DNA of 64,000 nt from Corynebacterium sp. sy039 (GCF_007904105.1 NZ_CP042325.1:310001-374000), one strand, 5' to 3'; counted from the stretch's first letter, positions 45,271 through 55,844 are shown. Translations and numbers: made by a program. The notes: generated by a model from the sequence alone, not told the origin.

Positions 45271-46021
45271 TGATACTCCCGCACCTGTGAAAGTCGTAGC
45301 GCTTCTTGCTGCGGCAGGTCAAGGGACACGTCTGGGAGCCAATCTCCCCAAAGCATATGTGCCTCTAGCAGGGGAATCCTTATTAGTGCGTAGCGTGCGG
45401 ACTATGGTTCAATGCGCGATTATTGATGAAATTATCGTGGTGGTCAGTGCAGATATGCGTGATTATGCACAACAATTGCTCGTAGAAGCAGGTCTGTTGG
45501 AACAGCATATTCCTATTTCCCTCGTATCGGGTGGGAAAGAGCGAGCAGATTCTATTTGGGCTGGTCTGCAACAGATAAGCAGCGATGAAGCTGTGGTTCT
45601 GGTTCATGATGCAGCGCGCGCTCTCACCCCGCCAGAGATGATTACGCGAGTCGCTCAGGCGGTTTTGGCAGGAAAACCTGCAGTTATCCCCGTGTTGCCG
45701 GTATCCGATACCATCAAAATTGTCCACGATGATTGCGTAGTAGATACTCCTGATCGAGCACAGTTGCGTGCAGTCCAAACCCCACAGGGATTCCAGCTTT
45801 CACACTTACGACGAGCAAACCGCGCCTATTATATGGGAGATCACACTCACCAGTTCATTCCCACCGATGATGCCAGCCTCATGGAATGGCATGGTCACAG
45901 AATTAGCTGTGTACCAGGGGATTCGCGCGCGCTAAAAATTACTACTCCACTTGATTTTGCGCTGGCGGAAATAATTGTGCAGCAAGATAATGACCCTTCA
46001 CAAGAGGTAGAGATAAGATGA
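45257..46021 (+). CDS. ispD: 2-C-methyl-D-erythritol 4-phosphate cytidylyltransferase
   Basis: Third step of the MEP isoprenoid pathway, adding CMP to methylerythritol phosphate. The CTP-binding Gly-rich loop [22 protein letters not shown] is near residue 19, [15 protein letters not shown] follows, and [14 protein letters not shown] carries the metal Asp. [10 protein letters not shown] is also typical. ATG 45257 lies inside the end of carD (14 nt overlap); the ATG at 45242 is an alternative. The stop overlaps ispF by ATGA. Confidence 0.95.
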   Translation: MTKTDDTPAPVKVVALLAAAGQGTRLGANLPKAYVPLAGESLLVRSVRTMVQCAIIDEIIVVVSADMRDYAQQLLVEAGLLEQHIPISLVSGGKERADSIWAGLQQISSDEAVVLVHDAARALTPPEMITRVAQAVLAGKPAVIPVLPVSDTIKIVHDDCVVDTPDRAQLRAVQTPQGFQLSHLRRANRAYYMGDHTHQFIPTDDASLMEWHGHRISCVPGDSRALKITTPLDFALAEIIVQQDNDPSQEVEIR

Positions 46022-46530
46022 GCGCATCACATAATTTTGTATTGCCGCGTGTTGGTATTGGCACTGACGCACACCAGATTGAGGCAGGAAAACCCTGCTG
46101 GATTGCTTGTATGCTTTTCGACGACGTCGACGGCTGTGAAGGACATTCGGACGGTGATGTTGTTGCTCATGCTATTGTCGACGCATTATTATCTGCTGCC
46201 GGATTAGGAGATTTGGGTTCTTTTGTTGGGGTGGGGCGAAAAGAATATGACAATGTGTCTGGTACCCGTCTCTTAACTGAATGCGCAGCACTGCTGACCC
46301 AAGAAGGTTTTGCGATCGGTAATGTGGCGGTGCAGCTTATTGCGCAAAGTCCTAAGATGGCTGCTCGACGCGAGGAAGCTCAGGAAACGATGTCCAGTAT
46401 TATTGGTGCACCAGTATCCCTTTCTGCAACAACCACTGATCATTTAGGTTTCACTGGACGTGGTGAGGGTAGGGCTGCGGTAGCAACAGCTGTGGTATGG
46501 AAAACACAAGCTCATGATGAGCTAAACTAA
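46018..46530 (+). CDS. ispF: 2-C-methyl-D-erythritol 2,4-cyclodiphosphate synthase
   Basis: MEP-pathway enzyme working two steps after IspD. The metal-binding [10 protein letters not shown] at the start carries the Asp-x-His pair. [27 protein letters not shown] near residue 40 and [14 protein letters not shown] near the C-terminus are typical. 170 residues. It overlaps ispD by ATGA and is followed after 4 bp by cysS. The isoprenoids made here also supply the crt genes at 4758-7300, though not as one operon. Confidence 0.96.
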   Translation: MSASHNFVLPRVGIGTDAHQIEAGKPCWIACMLFDDVDGCEGHSDGDVVAHAIVDALLSAAGLGDLGSFVGVGRKEYDNVSGTRLLTECAALLTQEGFAIGNVAVQLIAQSPKMAARREEAQETMSSIIGAPVSLSATTTDHLGFTGRGEGRAAVATAVVWKTQAHDELN

Positions 46531-46534
46531 AACC

Positions 46535-47923
46535 GTGACTCTACGTATTTTTGATACTGCAACCCGTTCGCTGCGCCCATTTGAGCCATTGCGCCCAGGT
46601 CATGTTTCTATGTACCTGTGTGGGGCAACGCCACAGACCTATCCTCATATCGGTCATGTTCGTTCAGGTGTGGCTTTTGATATTGTGCGCCGTTGGCTGC
46701 AAGTACAAGGGTATGATGTGGCATTTGTGCGCAATGTCACCGATATTGACGACAAAATACTTACCAAAGCACAAGAGCATAATCGCCCGTGGTGGGAGTG
46801 GGCAGCCACATATGAGCGCGAGTTTAGCTGGGCCTACGAGACTTTAGGTGTGCTTGCGCCAAGTGTGGAGCCACGAGCAACGGGCCATATTACTCAGATG
46901 GTCGAGTATATGCAGCGTCTTATTGATGCAGGTTTTGCGTATACTGCTCAGGGGTCAGTATATTTTGATGTCTCTGCCTGGGTTAACGCCCATAATTCTG
47001 ATTATGGTGCATTGTCTGGTAATCGGGTAGAGGAGATGGAACAGGGCGAAGAAGATAATTCAGCTAAGAAAAATGCGCGTGACTTCGCTTTATGGAAAGC
47101 CGCAAAACCTGGTGAGCCGTCATGGCCTACTCCGTGGGGAGCGGGACGCCCTGGTTGGCATTTGGAATGTTCTGCGATGGCAACCTGGTATTTAGGTGGA
47201 GAATTTGATATTCATTGCGGTGGTTTAGATTTGCAATTTCCTCACCATGAAAATGAGATTGCGCAATCCCATGCCGCTGGTGATGGTTTTGCTCGTTATT
47301 GGATGCACAACCACTGGGTCACTATGAGTGGGGAAAAGATGAGCAAGTCTTTGGGGAATGTGCTTAGCGTGCCTAAAATTTTAGAGATTGTGCGTCCAGT
47401 GGAATTGCGTTATTATCTTGGTTCTGCTCATTATCGTAGTGTGCTCGAGTATTCTGAGGCTGCGCTCAAAGAGGCTGCTCAGGGTTATCGCCGCATTGAG
47501 ACTTTCCTGAATAAGGTGGGCGTCGTAGAGCGTGGGGAATGCAGCACAGAGTTTATTGCCGCTATGAATGAAGATTTCGCAGTGCCCAAAGCTCTTGCTG
47601 AGATTCATAATGTGGTGCGCGCTGGTAATACTGCCTTAGATAAGGGCGATTATGAGCAAGCTCGGGCTTATGCAGCTAGTGTGCGTGCTATGACTGATGT
47701 TCTAGGTGTCGATCCGCACGCAGCACAGTGGTTAAAAGATGCTCATGATGATCATGCTGTGCAGGCACTCGATGTATTGGTTCAAGCAGAGTTAGCGCGT
47801 CGCGCACAGGCACGTGCGCAAAAGGATTGGGCAACTGCCGACGAGGTTCGTGATCGTCTGCATCAAGCTGGTATTCAGGTAGTTGATACTGCCGACGGCT
47901 CGCAGTGGTCATTTGCTGAGTAA
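46535..47923 (+). CDS. cysS: Cysteinyl-tRNA synthetase
   Basis: Class I enzyme charging tRNA-Cys. The HIGH motif reads [13 protein letters not shown] near residue 38, KMSKS is [10 protein letters not shown] near 266, and zinc ligands lie in YLCGATPQ and [20 protein letters not shown] follows. 462 residues is normal. The start is GTG at 46535. It is a full CysS and not a MshC ligase, whose KMSKS and C-terminus differ; the mycothiol ligase is not in this window. Confidence 0.96.
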   Translation: MTLRIFDTATRSLRPFEPLRPGHVSMYLCGATPQTYPHIGHVRSGVAFDIVRRWLQVQGYDVAFVRNVTDIDDKILTKAQEHNRPWWEWAATYEREFSWAYETLGVLAPSVEPRATGHITQMVEYMQRLIDAGFAYTAQGSVYFDVSAWVNAHNSDYGALSGNRVEEMEQGEEDNSAKKNARDFALWKAAKPGEPSWPTPWGAGRPGWHLECSAMATWYLGGEFDIHCGGLDLQFPHHENEIAQSHAAGDGFARYWMHNHWVTMSGEKMSKSLGNVLSVPKILEIVRPVELRYYLGSAHYRSVLEYSEAALKEAAQGYRRIETFLNKVGVVERGECSTEFIAAMNEDFAVPKALAEIHNVVRAGNTALDKGDYEQARAYAASVRAMTDVLGVDPHAAQWLKDAHDDHAVQALDVLVQAELARRAQARAQKDWATADEVRDRLHQAGIQVVDTADGSQWSFAE

Positions 47924-48048
47924 TTCATGCAAGAACTGGGTTATGCTGGCACAGTGCTCTCGACGAGCTGGACGTGCGCACCAATAGACCAATAACAAAA
48001 ATAGAGTTAGCAGACCTATAGCAGATATAGCATTGAGAGAAAATAATT

Positions 48049-48990
48049 ATGGCAGGTAATCACACAAATCGTCCTGGGTTGCGGAAGACAAATAAAAAAG
48101 GAGCCCAAAAAGGCTCTGGTGGGCTGCGTAGACGTGGATTGCGTGGGAAAGGTCCAACACCTAAAGCAGAGGATCGTGTTTATCACGCAGCGCATAAGCG
48201 CAAACTTGAACGAGAGCGTCGTAATAGCGGACGCCATGTGCGCGCTGAAACAAATGAGCTTGTGGTAGGGCGTAACCCAGTCGTTGAGTGCTTGCGCGCC
48301 AAAGTCCCAGCCAGTGCTTTGTTTGTTTCTGAAGGAACAGCACATGACGACCGACTCAGTGAAGCGGTACACCTTGCTCATTCACGTGCGATTCCACTTA
48401 TCGAGGTTTCTAAGTTTGAGCTTGATAAAATGACTGGAAATGGAATGCACCAAGGTATTGGGCTGCAGATACCGCCTTATAAATATGCTGAGGTGCATGA
48501 TCTTATCGAGCAGGTTGCCGAGCGTGGCGAAAATGGCTTAATTGTCGTGCTGGATAACATCACCGACCCACGTAACTTAGGAGCAGTTATTCGTTCCGTT
48601 GCTGCTTTTGGTGGGCATGGTGTGGTTATTCCAGAGCGTCGTTCCGCATCAGTGACTGCTGTGGCATGGCGTACTTCTGCTGGTACTGCTGCACGATTGC
48701 CTGTCGCCAAGGCAACAAATATCACCAGAACGCTCAAGGAATTCCAACAAAACGGCTATCAAGTGGTTGGTCTAGATACTGGTGGTACAGACACCTTAGA
48801 TACCTATGATGGTCGCGGACCAGTAGTGGTAGTAGTAGGTTCAGAGGGCAAAGGCATTTCTCGTCTTGTGTCCCAAACCTGTGATTCGCTCATCTCTATC
48901 CCGATGACAGACTGGGTGGAATCGCTCAATGCTTCAGTGGCCGCAGGAGTAGTGCTCAGCGAGTTCGCTCGACAACGCAGAATAAACTAA
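48049..48990 (+). CDS. rlmB: 23S rRNA (guanosine-2'-O-)-methyltransferase, TrmH/RlmB family
   Basis: SPOUT methyltransferase of the TrmH/RlmB family. A basic N-terminal tail (Lys, Arg, Gly-rich, residues 1-60) precedes the substrate-binding domain ([22 protein letters not shown]). The SAM-binding knot follows: [22 protein letters not shown] (about residues 164-185), [15 protein letters not shown], and [20 protein letters not shown]. It follows cysS, as Rv3579c does in M. tuberculosis. Confidence 0.93.
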   Translation: MAGNHTNRPGLRKTNKKGAQKGSGGLRRRGLRGKGPTPKAEDRVYHAAHKRKLERERRNSGRHVRAETNELVVGRNPVVECLRAKVPASALFVSEGTAHDDRLSEAVHLAHSRAIPLIEVSKFELDKMTGNGMHQGIGLQIPPYKYAEVHDLIEQVAERGENGLIVVLDNITDPRNLGAVIRSVAAFGGHGVVIPERRSASVTAVAWRTSAGTAARLPVAKATNITRTLKEFQQNGYQVVGLDTGGTDTLDTYDGRGPVVVVVGSEGKGISRLVSQTCDSLISIPMTDWVESLNASVAAGVVLSEFARQRRIN

Positions 48991-49054
48991 CCCCAAGCGA
49001 ACCCGCGATTCCACAAGGACAGCAGAGCAGTACAGCATAAGAAAGTAGCAATAC

Positions 49055-50143
49055 GTGGCGAAAAAAACACAAAAAGTTTCCTTGGCATCACTTGCTGAGG
49101 AAATTGGTGTTTCCCGAACCACTGTTTCTAATGCCTATAACCATCCAGAACAGCTCTCACCACAATTAAGAAAGAAAATTTTTGCGGCGGCAAAACGTCG
49201 AGGGTATCCCGGACCTGACCCAATGGCAAGGTCTTTACGCACCAAACGCGTGGGGAGTGTCGGAGTGCTCCTTACTGAACACCTCAGCTACGCCTTTGAG
49301 GACAAAGCCTCGGTTGATTTCCTAGCCGGATTAGCTGATGCTTCCTCTGATTTACAAACCTCAGTCACCTTAATACCTGCCGACCCCCAAGGAACTGATA
49401 AAAACCATGCGATACAATTAGTCAATTCTGCAGTGGTGGATGGGTTTGTGGTCTATTCAGTAGCCCATGATGATCCATTTTTAGCTGCAGTAAGAATGCG
49501 CAATTTGCCTACTGTCATTTGCGACCAACCAGCAAACGTAGCCGAATTGCCTTTTGTAGGCATTGATGACAAAAAAGCCATTGCCCCCGCAGCCCAAGCA
49601 CTCGTTGATGCAGGTCACCGCAAAATTGGTATCTTGTGCATCCGGTTGGATATCAGTGAAAACAATGGTCGAGTCAGCCTAGACAGGGTTTATAACGCCA
49701 GACACCATGTGCAGCAAGCTCGTATCTTAGGTGCCCTAGAAGTATTCGCACAGGCAGGGATAGCAATAGAGAACATTCCGATTATTGAGCGTCATATCAA
49801 TAACCGGCAGAACAACTTAGCTGCTGCCCAAGAACTGCTCGATAATCATCCTGAACTCAGCGCAGTGCTGTGCACCACCGACACGATGGCCTTAGCCGTA
49901 CTAGAATACGCCCAACACAAAGGTTTAGTAGTACCGCAGGATTTGTCTGTCACCGGCTTCGACGGTATCAATATCGCCCTACTGCACAATCTCAGCACCA
50001 TAATCCAACCTAATCGTGCCAAAGGCGCATATGCAGGAAAACGACTAGCCCATATGCTCCATCATGGCATGGACCACCAACGAGAACTACTAGACACCCA
50101 ATTCCATGCAGGCGGCACTATCGCGGCGCCACGTGTGCTCTAA
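49055..50143 (+). CDS. LacI-family transcriptional regulator
   Basis: 362 residues. The HTH is seen as VSLASLAEEIGVSRTTVSNAYNHPEQLSPQL (about residues 8-38), followed by a typical hinge and a periplasmic-binding-protein-like domain (VGVLLTEHLSYAFED, then VDGFVVYSVAHDDPFL, ending VTGFDGINIA and the Leu-rich LLDTQFHAGGTI). The GTG at 49055 has a weak ribosome site. The effector is unknown. Its neighbours are the unknown gene at 50154 and the trehalose genes, which point the other way, so a link to trehalose is possible but unproven. Confidence 0.9.
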   Translation: MAKKTQKVSLASLAEEIGVSRTTVSNAYNHPEQLSPQLRKKIFAAAKRRGYPGPDPMARSLRTKRVGSVGVLLTEHLSYAFEDKASVDFLAGLADASSDLQTSVTLIPADPQGTDKNHAIQLVNSAVVDGFVVYSVAHDDPFLAAVRMRNLPTVICDQPANVAELPFVGIDDKKAIAPAAQALVDAGHRKIGILCIRLDISENNGRVSLDRVYNARHHVQQARILGALEVFAQAGIAIENIPIIERHINNRQNNLAAAQELLDNHPELSAVLCTTDTMALAVLEYAQHKGLVVPQDLSVTGFDGINIALLHNLSTIIQPNRAKGAYAGKRLAHMLHHGMDHQRELLDTQFHAGGTIAAPRVL

Positions 50144-50153
50144 AGTAGCAATT

Positions 50154-50552
50154 ATGGAACCTATGGAAATCAACGGTGGAAGATTCTACGCCCGCCCACT
50201 ACACGACGACGATCGCATTGACGATACCCCTGCACTAGCCCTAATATCAACCGGTTTAACCCCACTGAGTGTGCCAGAACTTCGAGCTGCCTGGCATGAA
50301 GAAACCATGCTGAGTTGGGCAATCTGCGAACAAACCAATGTAGAAATGATCGGTCTTGCTATCTTGCACATAGGCGAAAACAAAAATGTACTAGACATTG
50401 TTCCCGTAGGTGATCCTAGGCGAGTGCTCCCCAATGACCCAGTCCTAGAACCTAAAACCGTCGGTGACGTGATAGAAATACGCGGCGCACTTATCCGCTG
50501 GGCACAAGCAATGGGCTATGACATCGCCGACAATGCCGACAACGCCGATTAA
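50154..50552 (+). CDS. Unknown protein after the LacI-type regulator
   Basis: 132 residues starting MEPMEINGGRFYARPLHDDD. The RFYARPL.DDDR start and the strand WAICEQTNVEMIGLAILHIGE resemble the ends of GNAT acetyltransferases, but the acetyl-CoA loop (Q/RxxGxG/A) is not visible, so I do not assign it. The ATG at 50154 has a modest ribosome site; a longer frame from 50106 would overlap the regulator gene. It is convergent with otsB, sharing 4 nt. It ends ADNADNAD, a short repeat. Confidence 0.5.
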   Translation: MEPMEINGGRFYARPLHDDDRIDDTPALALISTGLTPLSVPELRAAWHEETMLSWAICEQTNVEMIGLAILHIGENKNVLDIVPVGDPRRVLPNDPVLEPKTVGDVIEIRGALIRWAQAMGYDIADNADNAD

Positions 50553-51322
50553 CCCAGTGCCTGAGTACGCAACCCAGCCAACTGCGTGAGCAACTCTGCA
50601 ACACCAGCAATATCAGCTACCCGAAGCCGCGCTGCGGTTTCCACCTGTGGATTGCCCACTTTAACGGAAAGGTCACCAGCACCAAGAACCGCAAAACCAT
50701 CCTCATCGGTAGTATCATCACCCAAAAACACGGTAGCGCTTGCATCAAAATAGGATTGTGCCTGGCTAATCCAACTACCTTTAGTAATAGTGACTGCCGA
50801 AAACTCCACGATACTTTTACCAGGTTTGGCATGGATACCAGGAATATCAAGCTCAAGCGCCTCGGCCAGCAGCGCTGCCGCCCCCTTTTGGTCAGTCGCT
50901 TTAAGCGTATGGAGCACGCGATGGAATGGCTTATGCTCCACAAAAGCACCTTCTAACTTTTGAGCCAACTCCTCAAGTTTTTCACTAACCGCAGCTAAAG
51001 CCTGCTGCTGTGCGTCGTTAAGGCAGGGGCTGGCAAGAATATCTGCATAGGGTTCGCTGGTCTGGGCTCCATGAGAACCCGCGAGGACAAAACTTTTTTC
51101 ACTAAAACCACTGGCAGCACGCAAACCATCAAGATCGCGCCCAGACAAAATAGCCACAGTGGTGTTGGGTAATTCAGCAAGCTGATGTAATGCTGCTGCT
51201 GCCTGTTGATTTACTGGTACTGCGGCAGGGTCGGTACTAAACCCTGCCAGTGTGCCATCGAAATCTGATACCACAAGCAGTTGTTTAGTGCGTGCCAGTT
51301 CGTCGAGAGTTATGGGAGCCAT
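50549..51322 (-). CDS. otsB: Trehalose-6-phosphate phosphatase
   Basis: HAD phosphatase that removes phosphate from trehalose-6-phosphate. Motif I is VVSDFDGTLAGF (about residues 17-28), SGRDLDGLRA follows motif II, and GDDTTDEDGFAVL near 205 is motif IV. HxPFHRVLHTLK in the middle is typical. 257 residues. It lies downstream of a lipoprotein gene and otsA on the same strand, so an operon is likely. Confidence 0.94.
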   Translation of the reverse strand: MAPITLDELARTKQLLVVSDFDGTLAGFSTDPAAVPVNQQAAAALHQLAELPNTTVAILSGRDLDGLRAASGFSEKSFVLAGSHGAQTSEPYADILASPCLNDAQQQALAAVSEKLEELAQKLEGAFVEHKPFHRVLHTLKATDQKGAAALLAEALELDIPGIHAKPGKSIVEFSAVTITKGSWISQAQSYFDASATVFLGDDTTDEDGFAVLGAGDLSVKVGNPQVETAARLRVADIAGVAELLTQLAGLRTQALG

Positions 51323-51339
51323 AGCATTCCTTTGGTGGT

Positions 51340-51846
51340 TTAGTGTGTATTGATGAGTTTGATGGCGGGGGAGTCGAGCTTATTTTCTGGTTCCTTCGTG
51401 GAAGTAAGCAGCATAATATCTGGTTGTGGGTGGCTAATGGTGAACTTGCCATAGGTGAGCATTTCGACGATTGCCTCATGGAAGAACTGCACTTTTCCCT
51501 GACATTGCTGTGGATCAGTGTCGCGGAACTTAATATCGCTAATGCTGAGGCGTTGTGCCTGCTCTGGACGAGTGTTGTGCGAGTCGTTGTTGAAGCTCAC
51601 AATGGCATTAAAGGGAGCACATCCGGTGAAACCTTGTACGGTGGTGCCGCCGAAGGTCATGGTCACTGCACCAGCTACTTCATCTGCTATTTCGCTTGGA
51701 TAATCGGCTGTGGTGTATACATTCGTGACCTGCCAGGTAGAGTCAGTGATTTTCTTCTCTGGCCCGGCGCAAGCGCTCAACGCGAGTCCCGCAATGAGAC
51801 TGATGGCGGTGAGTAATTGTGGCTGTGAAAAACGAAGAACACGCAT
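51340..51846 (-). CDS. Lipoprotein of unknown function between otsA and otsB
   Basis: 168 residues. The signal sequence ends in LSAC (ISLIAGLALSAC), so a lipid anchor is likely. The rest is a small beta-rich domain with WQVTNVYTTADYP at its start and two Cys (GFTGCAPFN, PQQCQGK) that could bridge. It recalls META/HslJ-type domains only in size and start. It starts 14 bp after the otsA end and ends 17 bp before otsB starts, so all three are probably one transcript. Confidence 0.7.
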   Translation of the reverse strand: MRVLRFSQPQLLTAISLIAGLALSACAGPEKKITDSTWQVTNVYTTADYPSEIADEVAGAVTMTFGGTTVQGFTGCAPFNAIVSFNNDSHNTRPEQAQRLSISDIKFRDTDPQQCQGKVQFFHEAIVEMLTYGKFTISHPQPDIMLLTSTKEPENKLDSPAIKLINTH

Positions 51847-51860
51847 AAGTTACACCTACA

Positions 51861-53336
51861 TTAGCTACTGCGAGTATGTGCCGGGGTGAGTAAATCTAAA
51901 AAGGATGTTGCCCAGAGGTTGACATCATGCTCGCGCACTTGTTTATTGAGCGCTTTCATGCGTTCGACGGCGTTGCTCGGGTTGTGCTTGAGAGCATGAA
52001 CCGCATTGACTAACTGGCGTTTGACGGATTCCATATCAAAAGGATTACACAAGAATGCTTCCGAGAATTCCTGCGCTGCACCAGCAAACTCACTGAGCAC
52101 TAACGCACCGCTACCGTCGCTATGGCAAGCAACATATTCTTTGGCAACCAGATTCATGCCATCCTTGAACGGTGTGACCAGCATAATATCCGCCGTGGAA
52201 TAGAGTTTAACAAGGTGTTTCTTTGGCAAAGATTGATGATAATAATGCACCACTTGTTTTGTGATACTGCCAAAACGACCATTGATACGCCCTACTGCTT
52301 CCTCCACCTCAGAGCGCGTTTTTTTATAATGCTCAATTCGTTCTCGCGACGGAGTGGCAACCTGCACAAAAAGAGTTTTTTCCGGATCGAGTGCCTCGGC
52401 TTCCAAAAGCTCCTCAAAAGCAAGCAGGCGCTGCAAAATACCTTTGGTGTAGTCGAGTCGATCCACGCCTAAGATAAGCGTTTCAGGATTACCTAGCTCA
52501 GCGCGCAATGATGTCTTATCTTCTTGACTGACATTGGTGGAAAGCAATGCCTCGACGTCGATAGAAATGGGGAAAGCACCAACACCTACCGTGCGGTTAT
52601 CGCTGGTAGTGATATGGGCAGTGATCTCACGAACACTTGGTTGACCAGTGACTTCAAGCTCGTCGGGCTGCCCAGTGTGCGAGCCAACGCCACCAGCGAC
52701 TTGCTTGGTTAGCGCCAAAAAATTAGCAGCATTGGAAGGCAGATGGAAACCAATAAGATCTGCGCCTAGCAAACCGCGAATGATCTCTTCTCGCCAAGGC
52801 AGTTGGCGGAAAAGATCTGCCGGTGGAAAAGGAATATGGAGGAAGAAACCAATGGTGAGGTCAGGGCGTATTTGGCGCAAAATTCCTGGGACAAGTTGGA
52901 GTTGATAATCTTGCACCCACACGGTAGCACCATGAGCAGCGACGTCAGCAACAGCATGCGCAAACTTGAGATTGACATCGCGGTAGGAGGCCCACCAATG
53001 GCGATGATAAATAGGAGGAACGATGAGGTCGTGGTAAAGAGGCCACAGCGTGGCATTAGAAAAACCTTCATAGAAGTTTTGGAAATCATGCTCGCTCAAC
53101 CCCACAGGGTAGAGCAAAATGCCTTCATCGGTATAGAAAGGGTCTGGTACCTCTTGAGTGGTACCAGACCAGCCAACCCAACAGCCCTGTTGCTTTTCTA
53201 GAACAGGGCTCAAGGCAGATACTAAACCACCGGGGCTAGGGGAAAAAACACGATTTCCCGAAGCGGTAACAGAAATATCAACGGGTAGACGATTAGCTAC
53301 TACGACGAAGGTGTTGTCACCGCTCACGAGAATCAC
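51861..53336 (-). CDS. otsA: Trehalose-6-phosphate synthase
   Basis: Glycosyltransferase family 20 enzyme joining UDP-glucose (or ADP-glucose) and glucose-6-phosphate. [12 protein letters not shown] at the start, then [22 protein letters not shown], and the donor-site [17 protein letters not shown] near residue 295. [18 protein letters not shown] and [12 protein letters not shown] follow. 491 residues. It overlaps the preceding Lys-rich gene by 4 nt (ATGA). Trehalose feeds the trehalose mycolates of the envelope. Confidence 0.95.
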   Translation of the reverse strand: MILVSGDNTFVVVANRLPVDISVTASGNRVFSPSPGGLVSALSPVLEKQQGCWVGWSGTTQEVPDPFYTDEGILLYPVGLSEHDFQNFYEGFSNATLWPLYHDLIVPPIYHRHWWASYRDVNLKFAHAVADVAAHGATVWVQDYQLQLVPGILRQIRPDLTIGFFLHIPFPPADLFRQLPWREEIIRGLLGADLIGFHLPSNAANFLALTKQVAGGVGSHTGQPDELEVTGQPSVREITAHITTSDNRTVGVGAFPISIDVEALLSTNVSQEDKTSLRAELGNPETLILGVDRLDYTKGILQRLLAFEELLEAEALDPEKTLFVQVATPSRERIEHYKKTRSEVEEAVGRINGRFGSITKQVVHYYHQSLPKKHLVKLYSTADIMLVTPFKDGMNLVAKEYVACHSDGSGALVLSEFAGAAQEFSEAFLCNPFDMESVKRQLVNAVHALKHNPSNAVERMKALNKQVREHDVNLWATSFLDLLTPAHTRSS

Positions 53337-53683
53337 GCCTTCTTGGTGCTCTTTTTAGTGGTTTTCTTGGTAGTTTTCTTTGTAGCTTTTGCAGCTTTTT
53401 TAGTAGTTTTCTTCGCGGCTTTCTTCGTAGCCTTTTTGCTTGCCTTCTTAGAGGTCTTTTTCGCAGCTTTCTTTGGGGCTTGTTTTTCCTCGTGCTCAGC
53501 TGCAACTTTACGGTAGCGCAAACCTTCTGGTTCCACTCCGAGCATACACATCAGCGTGACACCATCGAAGAAATCTTCTGCATAAGTGGCAACAATGCGA
53601 CGCGCAGCAGCGGCTGTTTCCGCCTCGACAGCATGGAGAGTTTCTGCAGAGGCAGCGCGAGTATCAGTGACCTTAGGGGGCAA
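53333..53683 (-). CDS. Small protein with histone-H1-like Lys/Ala/Thr tail, coupled to otsA
   Basis: 116 residues in two parts. The first 68 form a helical, soluble-looking domain (SAETLHAVEAETAAAARRIVATYAED, then DGVTLMCMLGVEPEGLRYRKV). The last 48 are an AKKTTKKA-type repeat made almost only of Lys, Ala and Thr, as in histone H1 and Hc2-like proteins. The start of otsA overlaps its stop by ATGA, so it is co-translated. The tail predicts binding to DNA, RNA or acidic wall polymers. No catalytic motif is seen. Confidence 0.75.
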   Translation of the reverse strand: MPPKVTDTRAASAETLHAVEAETAAAARRIVATYAEDFFDGVTLMCMLGVEPEGLRYRKVAAEHEEKQAPKKAAKKTSKKASKKATKKAAKKTTKKAAKATKKTTKKTTKKSTKKA

Positions 53684-53755
53684 GGGTCCTCCTGTAGATT
53701 AAGAAAATGCAGTCTAGGTGGAAAATTATACTCTAAAATTAACCTTTTCGCTTAT

Positions 53756-53774
53756 CCCAGCTAGAAAGGCTGGG
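53756..53774 (-). terminator. Small hairpin after thrE
   Basis: CCCAGC pairs with GCTGGG around a 7-nt loop. It lies just after the thrE end on the minus strand and 73 bp before the Lys-rich gene. The T run is poor, so the call is weak. Confidence 0.35.
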
Positions 53775-53794
53775 CGTCGGCAGTGCATATCTGA

Positions 53795-55354
53795 CTAAGT
53801 ATCCTCCGGCGTATCTTCATCTTCACTCTCTTTACCAGGCGGCTCGCTAATTGCAACCGGGAGTGAATCAGCAGTGACCACCTTAAAGCTCTGAGTATCT
53901 GGGTGGGTGGGTTTATCCGCAGCAGCAAAATTATAGCGAGGGCGTCGACGCAACCCCTTATACCAGCTGCCTGAAAGCACACCATAGAGATTGATTCGAG
54001 GAGGGCGCTTAAGACGGCGCGCAACCCACTCACCAAAAACAACACCCGCAGCCAAGGCACAACAAATCGATAACGCCAAGCTCATATTGGTAAACCCAAG
54101 CAACATTTGCTCATTGAGAGCGGTGTACATACCGCGATAAATCGACAGCCCCGGCATCATCGGCGTAATACCAGCGATAGCAGTAATAAGTGGGGGGATC
54201 AAAAAACGCCTAGCAAGCAAGCCACCAGCTAAACCAATCACACTCGCAGCAATTGCGGTAGCAGTAACCTCACCGATACCTGCAGGAATCAGAATGAAAT
54301 AGTAGAGCAGAGAACCTGCCAAAGCCGTCATACCAGAAATAATGACGGAACTTATCTCGGCATAACACGCCAAGGCGAAAGCTGCCGAAGCAGCAGCTCC
54401 TGCCAGAGCTTTGGCAGTAGCAGTAGCATAATTTGTATGCGCGATTGTCTCTAGAGGCGGCAAGGTAATGCCAATGAGCTCAGAAAACTGAATACCAGCA
54501 CCAACACCAGCGACAATAGCGCCAGTGAGGAGGAAAGTCTCAAAGAAACGAGCACTAGCAGTTACTGGGGCGCCAGTAATACCGTCTTGGAGTGCTTGTA
54601 CCAAAGTTAATCCAGCAAGCATCACGATGATACCGGCAGCAATAATATGACTGGGAATGATCTGTATGCCATGACGCACACCGATAGAGTAGGTAAGCGC
54701 AGCAGGTACAGTGGCGATGAAACCACCAAAGATATTTTGGAAAAACAGTGGTAGGGAGCGTCGGGAAAGCCAAGAGCTCAGTGAAATGATACAGAGCGAA
54801 ATGAAAAAAGACACCAGTGCAGTAAGCGCAGTGCCGCCAAGCAGAATAGAAACGCACGCTCCTAAAGCACCCCAGCCCAGGGTAGAGGTTGCAAAACCAT
54901 ATTTTGCCGGTGAGCTAAAAAGTTCGTCGAGAATTTTGGTTGCCACATCCGGTGGAGTAGCACCAGCGTGAATAGATCGGATGAGGCGGTCGACCTCGCT
55001 GAGCTTGGAAAAATCTGTGGTCATCTTAGATACCACGCGGAACACACTCACTGGAGTGAGATCAGCATCGCCAATGGTGGTGAAAATTGTGATGGTGTTG
55101 AGGGTGATGTCCACGTGGCAGTAGAGCAAACCATACGAGGCTGTCACTGCGCGAATATGCGCCAAGGTATCGCGATTGGATGTGCCAGAGGAAAGCAAAA
55201 TATCACCAATGCGAGCAGCAAGATCCATGACAGCTGCCACCTGACGAGGGTCGGTAAGATCAACAGGTGCTAGAGGTGATGGTGGAGGTGCCGCTTTAAC
55301 TGCGTCGATCGTAGCTACCCGCCCACGACGATTGCCCAAAAAGTTTATTTTCAC
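53795..55354 (-). CDS. thrE: ThrE-type threonine/serine exporter
   Basis: 519 residues. The soluble N-terminal domain (PLAPVDLTDPRQVAAVMDLAARIGDIL, then SSGTSNRDT and VSVFRV) is followed by two bundles of about five helices, as in ThrE (DUF1212 plus DUF3815 regions). Conserved pieces are TALVSFFISLCII, QDGITGAPVTASARFFE, GITPMMPGLSIYRGMY and FGEWVARRL. The family exports threonine and serine by proton antiport, as shown for C. glutamicum ThrE. A second paralogue lies at 59809-61218. The cytosolic tail is longer than in the paralogue. Confidence 0.9.
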   Translation of the reverse strand: MKINFLGNRRGRVATIDAVKAAPPPSPLAPVDLTDPRQVAAVMDLAARIGDILLSSGTSNRDTLAHIRAVTASYGLLYCHVDITLNTITIFTTIGDADLTPVSVFRVVSKMTTDFSKLSEVDRLIRSIHAGATPPDVATKILDELFSSPAKYGFATSTLGWGALGACVSILLGGTALTALVSFFISLCIISLSSWLSRRSLPLFFQNIFGGFIATVPAALTYSIGVRHGIQIIPSHIIAAGIIVMLAGLTLVQALQDGITGAPVTASARFFETFLLTGAIVAGVGAGIQFSELIGITLPPLETIAHTNYATATAKALAGAAASAAFALACYAEISSVIISGMTALAGSLLYYFILIPAGIGEVTATAIAASVIGLAGGLLARRFLIPPLITAIAGITPMMPGLSIYRGMYTALNEQMLLGFTNMSLALSICCALAAGVVFGEWVARRLKRPPRINLYGVLSGSWYKGLRRRPRYNFAAADKPTHPDTQSFKVVTADSLPVAISEPPGKESEDEDTPEDT

Positions 55355-55576
55355 AGACGTTGAACCTCCTCTGCGTTATCTGAACTATCTGATGATTCCG
55401 ACTTGGTCTCTTTTGCATTCCAGTGTGTTATGGCGTGACCATGAATGCCACCAACAAGAGGCTGGAAATCAAACTACTGCTTACTAACCTAGCTATGATT
55501 GCTCTTTTTCGCTATCTCATGTTTCGATACATACTTTGAGAAAAGAAAAGGCAAAAATAGTGCTTTAACAAGGCAG

Positions 55577-55606
55577 TTGCTGTATATGCATGAAGTAGGT
55601 TATTAT
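55577..55606 (+). promoter_or_regulatory. Promoter of tRNA-Thr
   Basis: TTGCTG (55577-55582) and TATTAT (55601-55606) are 18 bp apart, and the tRNA starts 26 bp after the -10 box. This is close to the housekeeping consensus. Confidence 0.6.
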
Positions 55607-55631
55607 CTTCTTCGTGCTCTAAACGGCATGT

Positions 55632-55704
55632 GCTGGAGTGGCGCAATCGGTAGCGCAACGGTCTTGTAAACCGTAGGTTGTGGGTTCAAGTCCCATCTCC
55701 AGCT
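55632..55704 (+). tRNA. tRNA-Thr (anticodon TGT)
   Basis: Full cloverleaf: acceptor GCTGGAG with CTCCAGC, D-stem GCGC with GCGC, anticodon stem ACGGT with ACCGT around CTTGTAA (anticodon TGT at 55665-55667), T-arm GTGGG-TTCAAGT-CCCAT. CCA is not encoded. It reads ACA codons. Confidence 0.96.
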
Positions 55705-55711
55705 CAAAATT

Positions 55712-55745
55712 CCCAGAAGAAAAGTCTGCTGATTCTTCTGGGTAT
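55712..55745 (+). terminator. Terminator after tRNA-Thr
   Basis: Perfect 10-bp stem (55712-55721 with 55733-55742) with an 11-nt loop, followed by TATATTTG. Confidence 0.8.
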
Positions 55746-55844
55746 ATTTGTGTATCGGGGTTAGATTAGACAGTGGGGTTATTCAGGGATACCAAGGGAA
55801 GGTACCTCAGAATCTACTGGTATTTGCGTACAGATTTTAAGACG

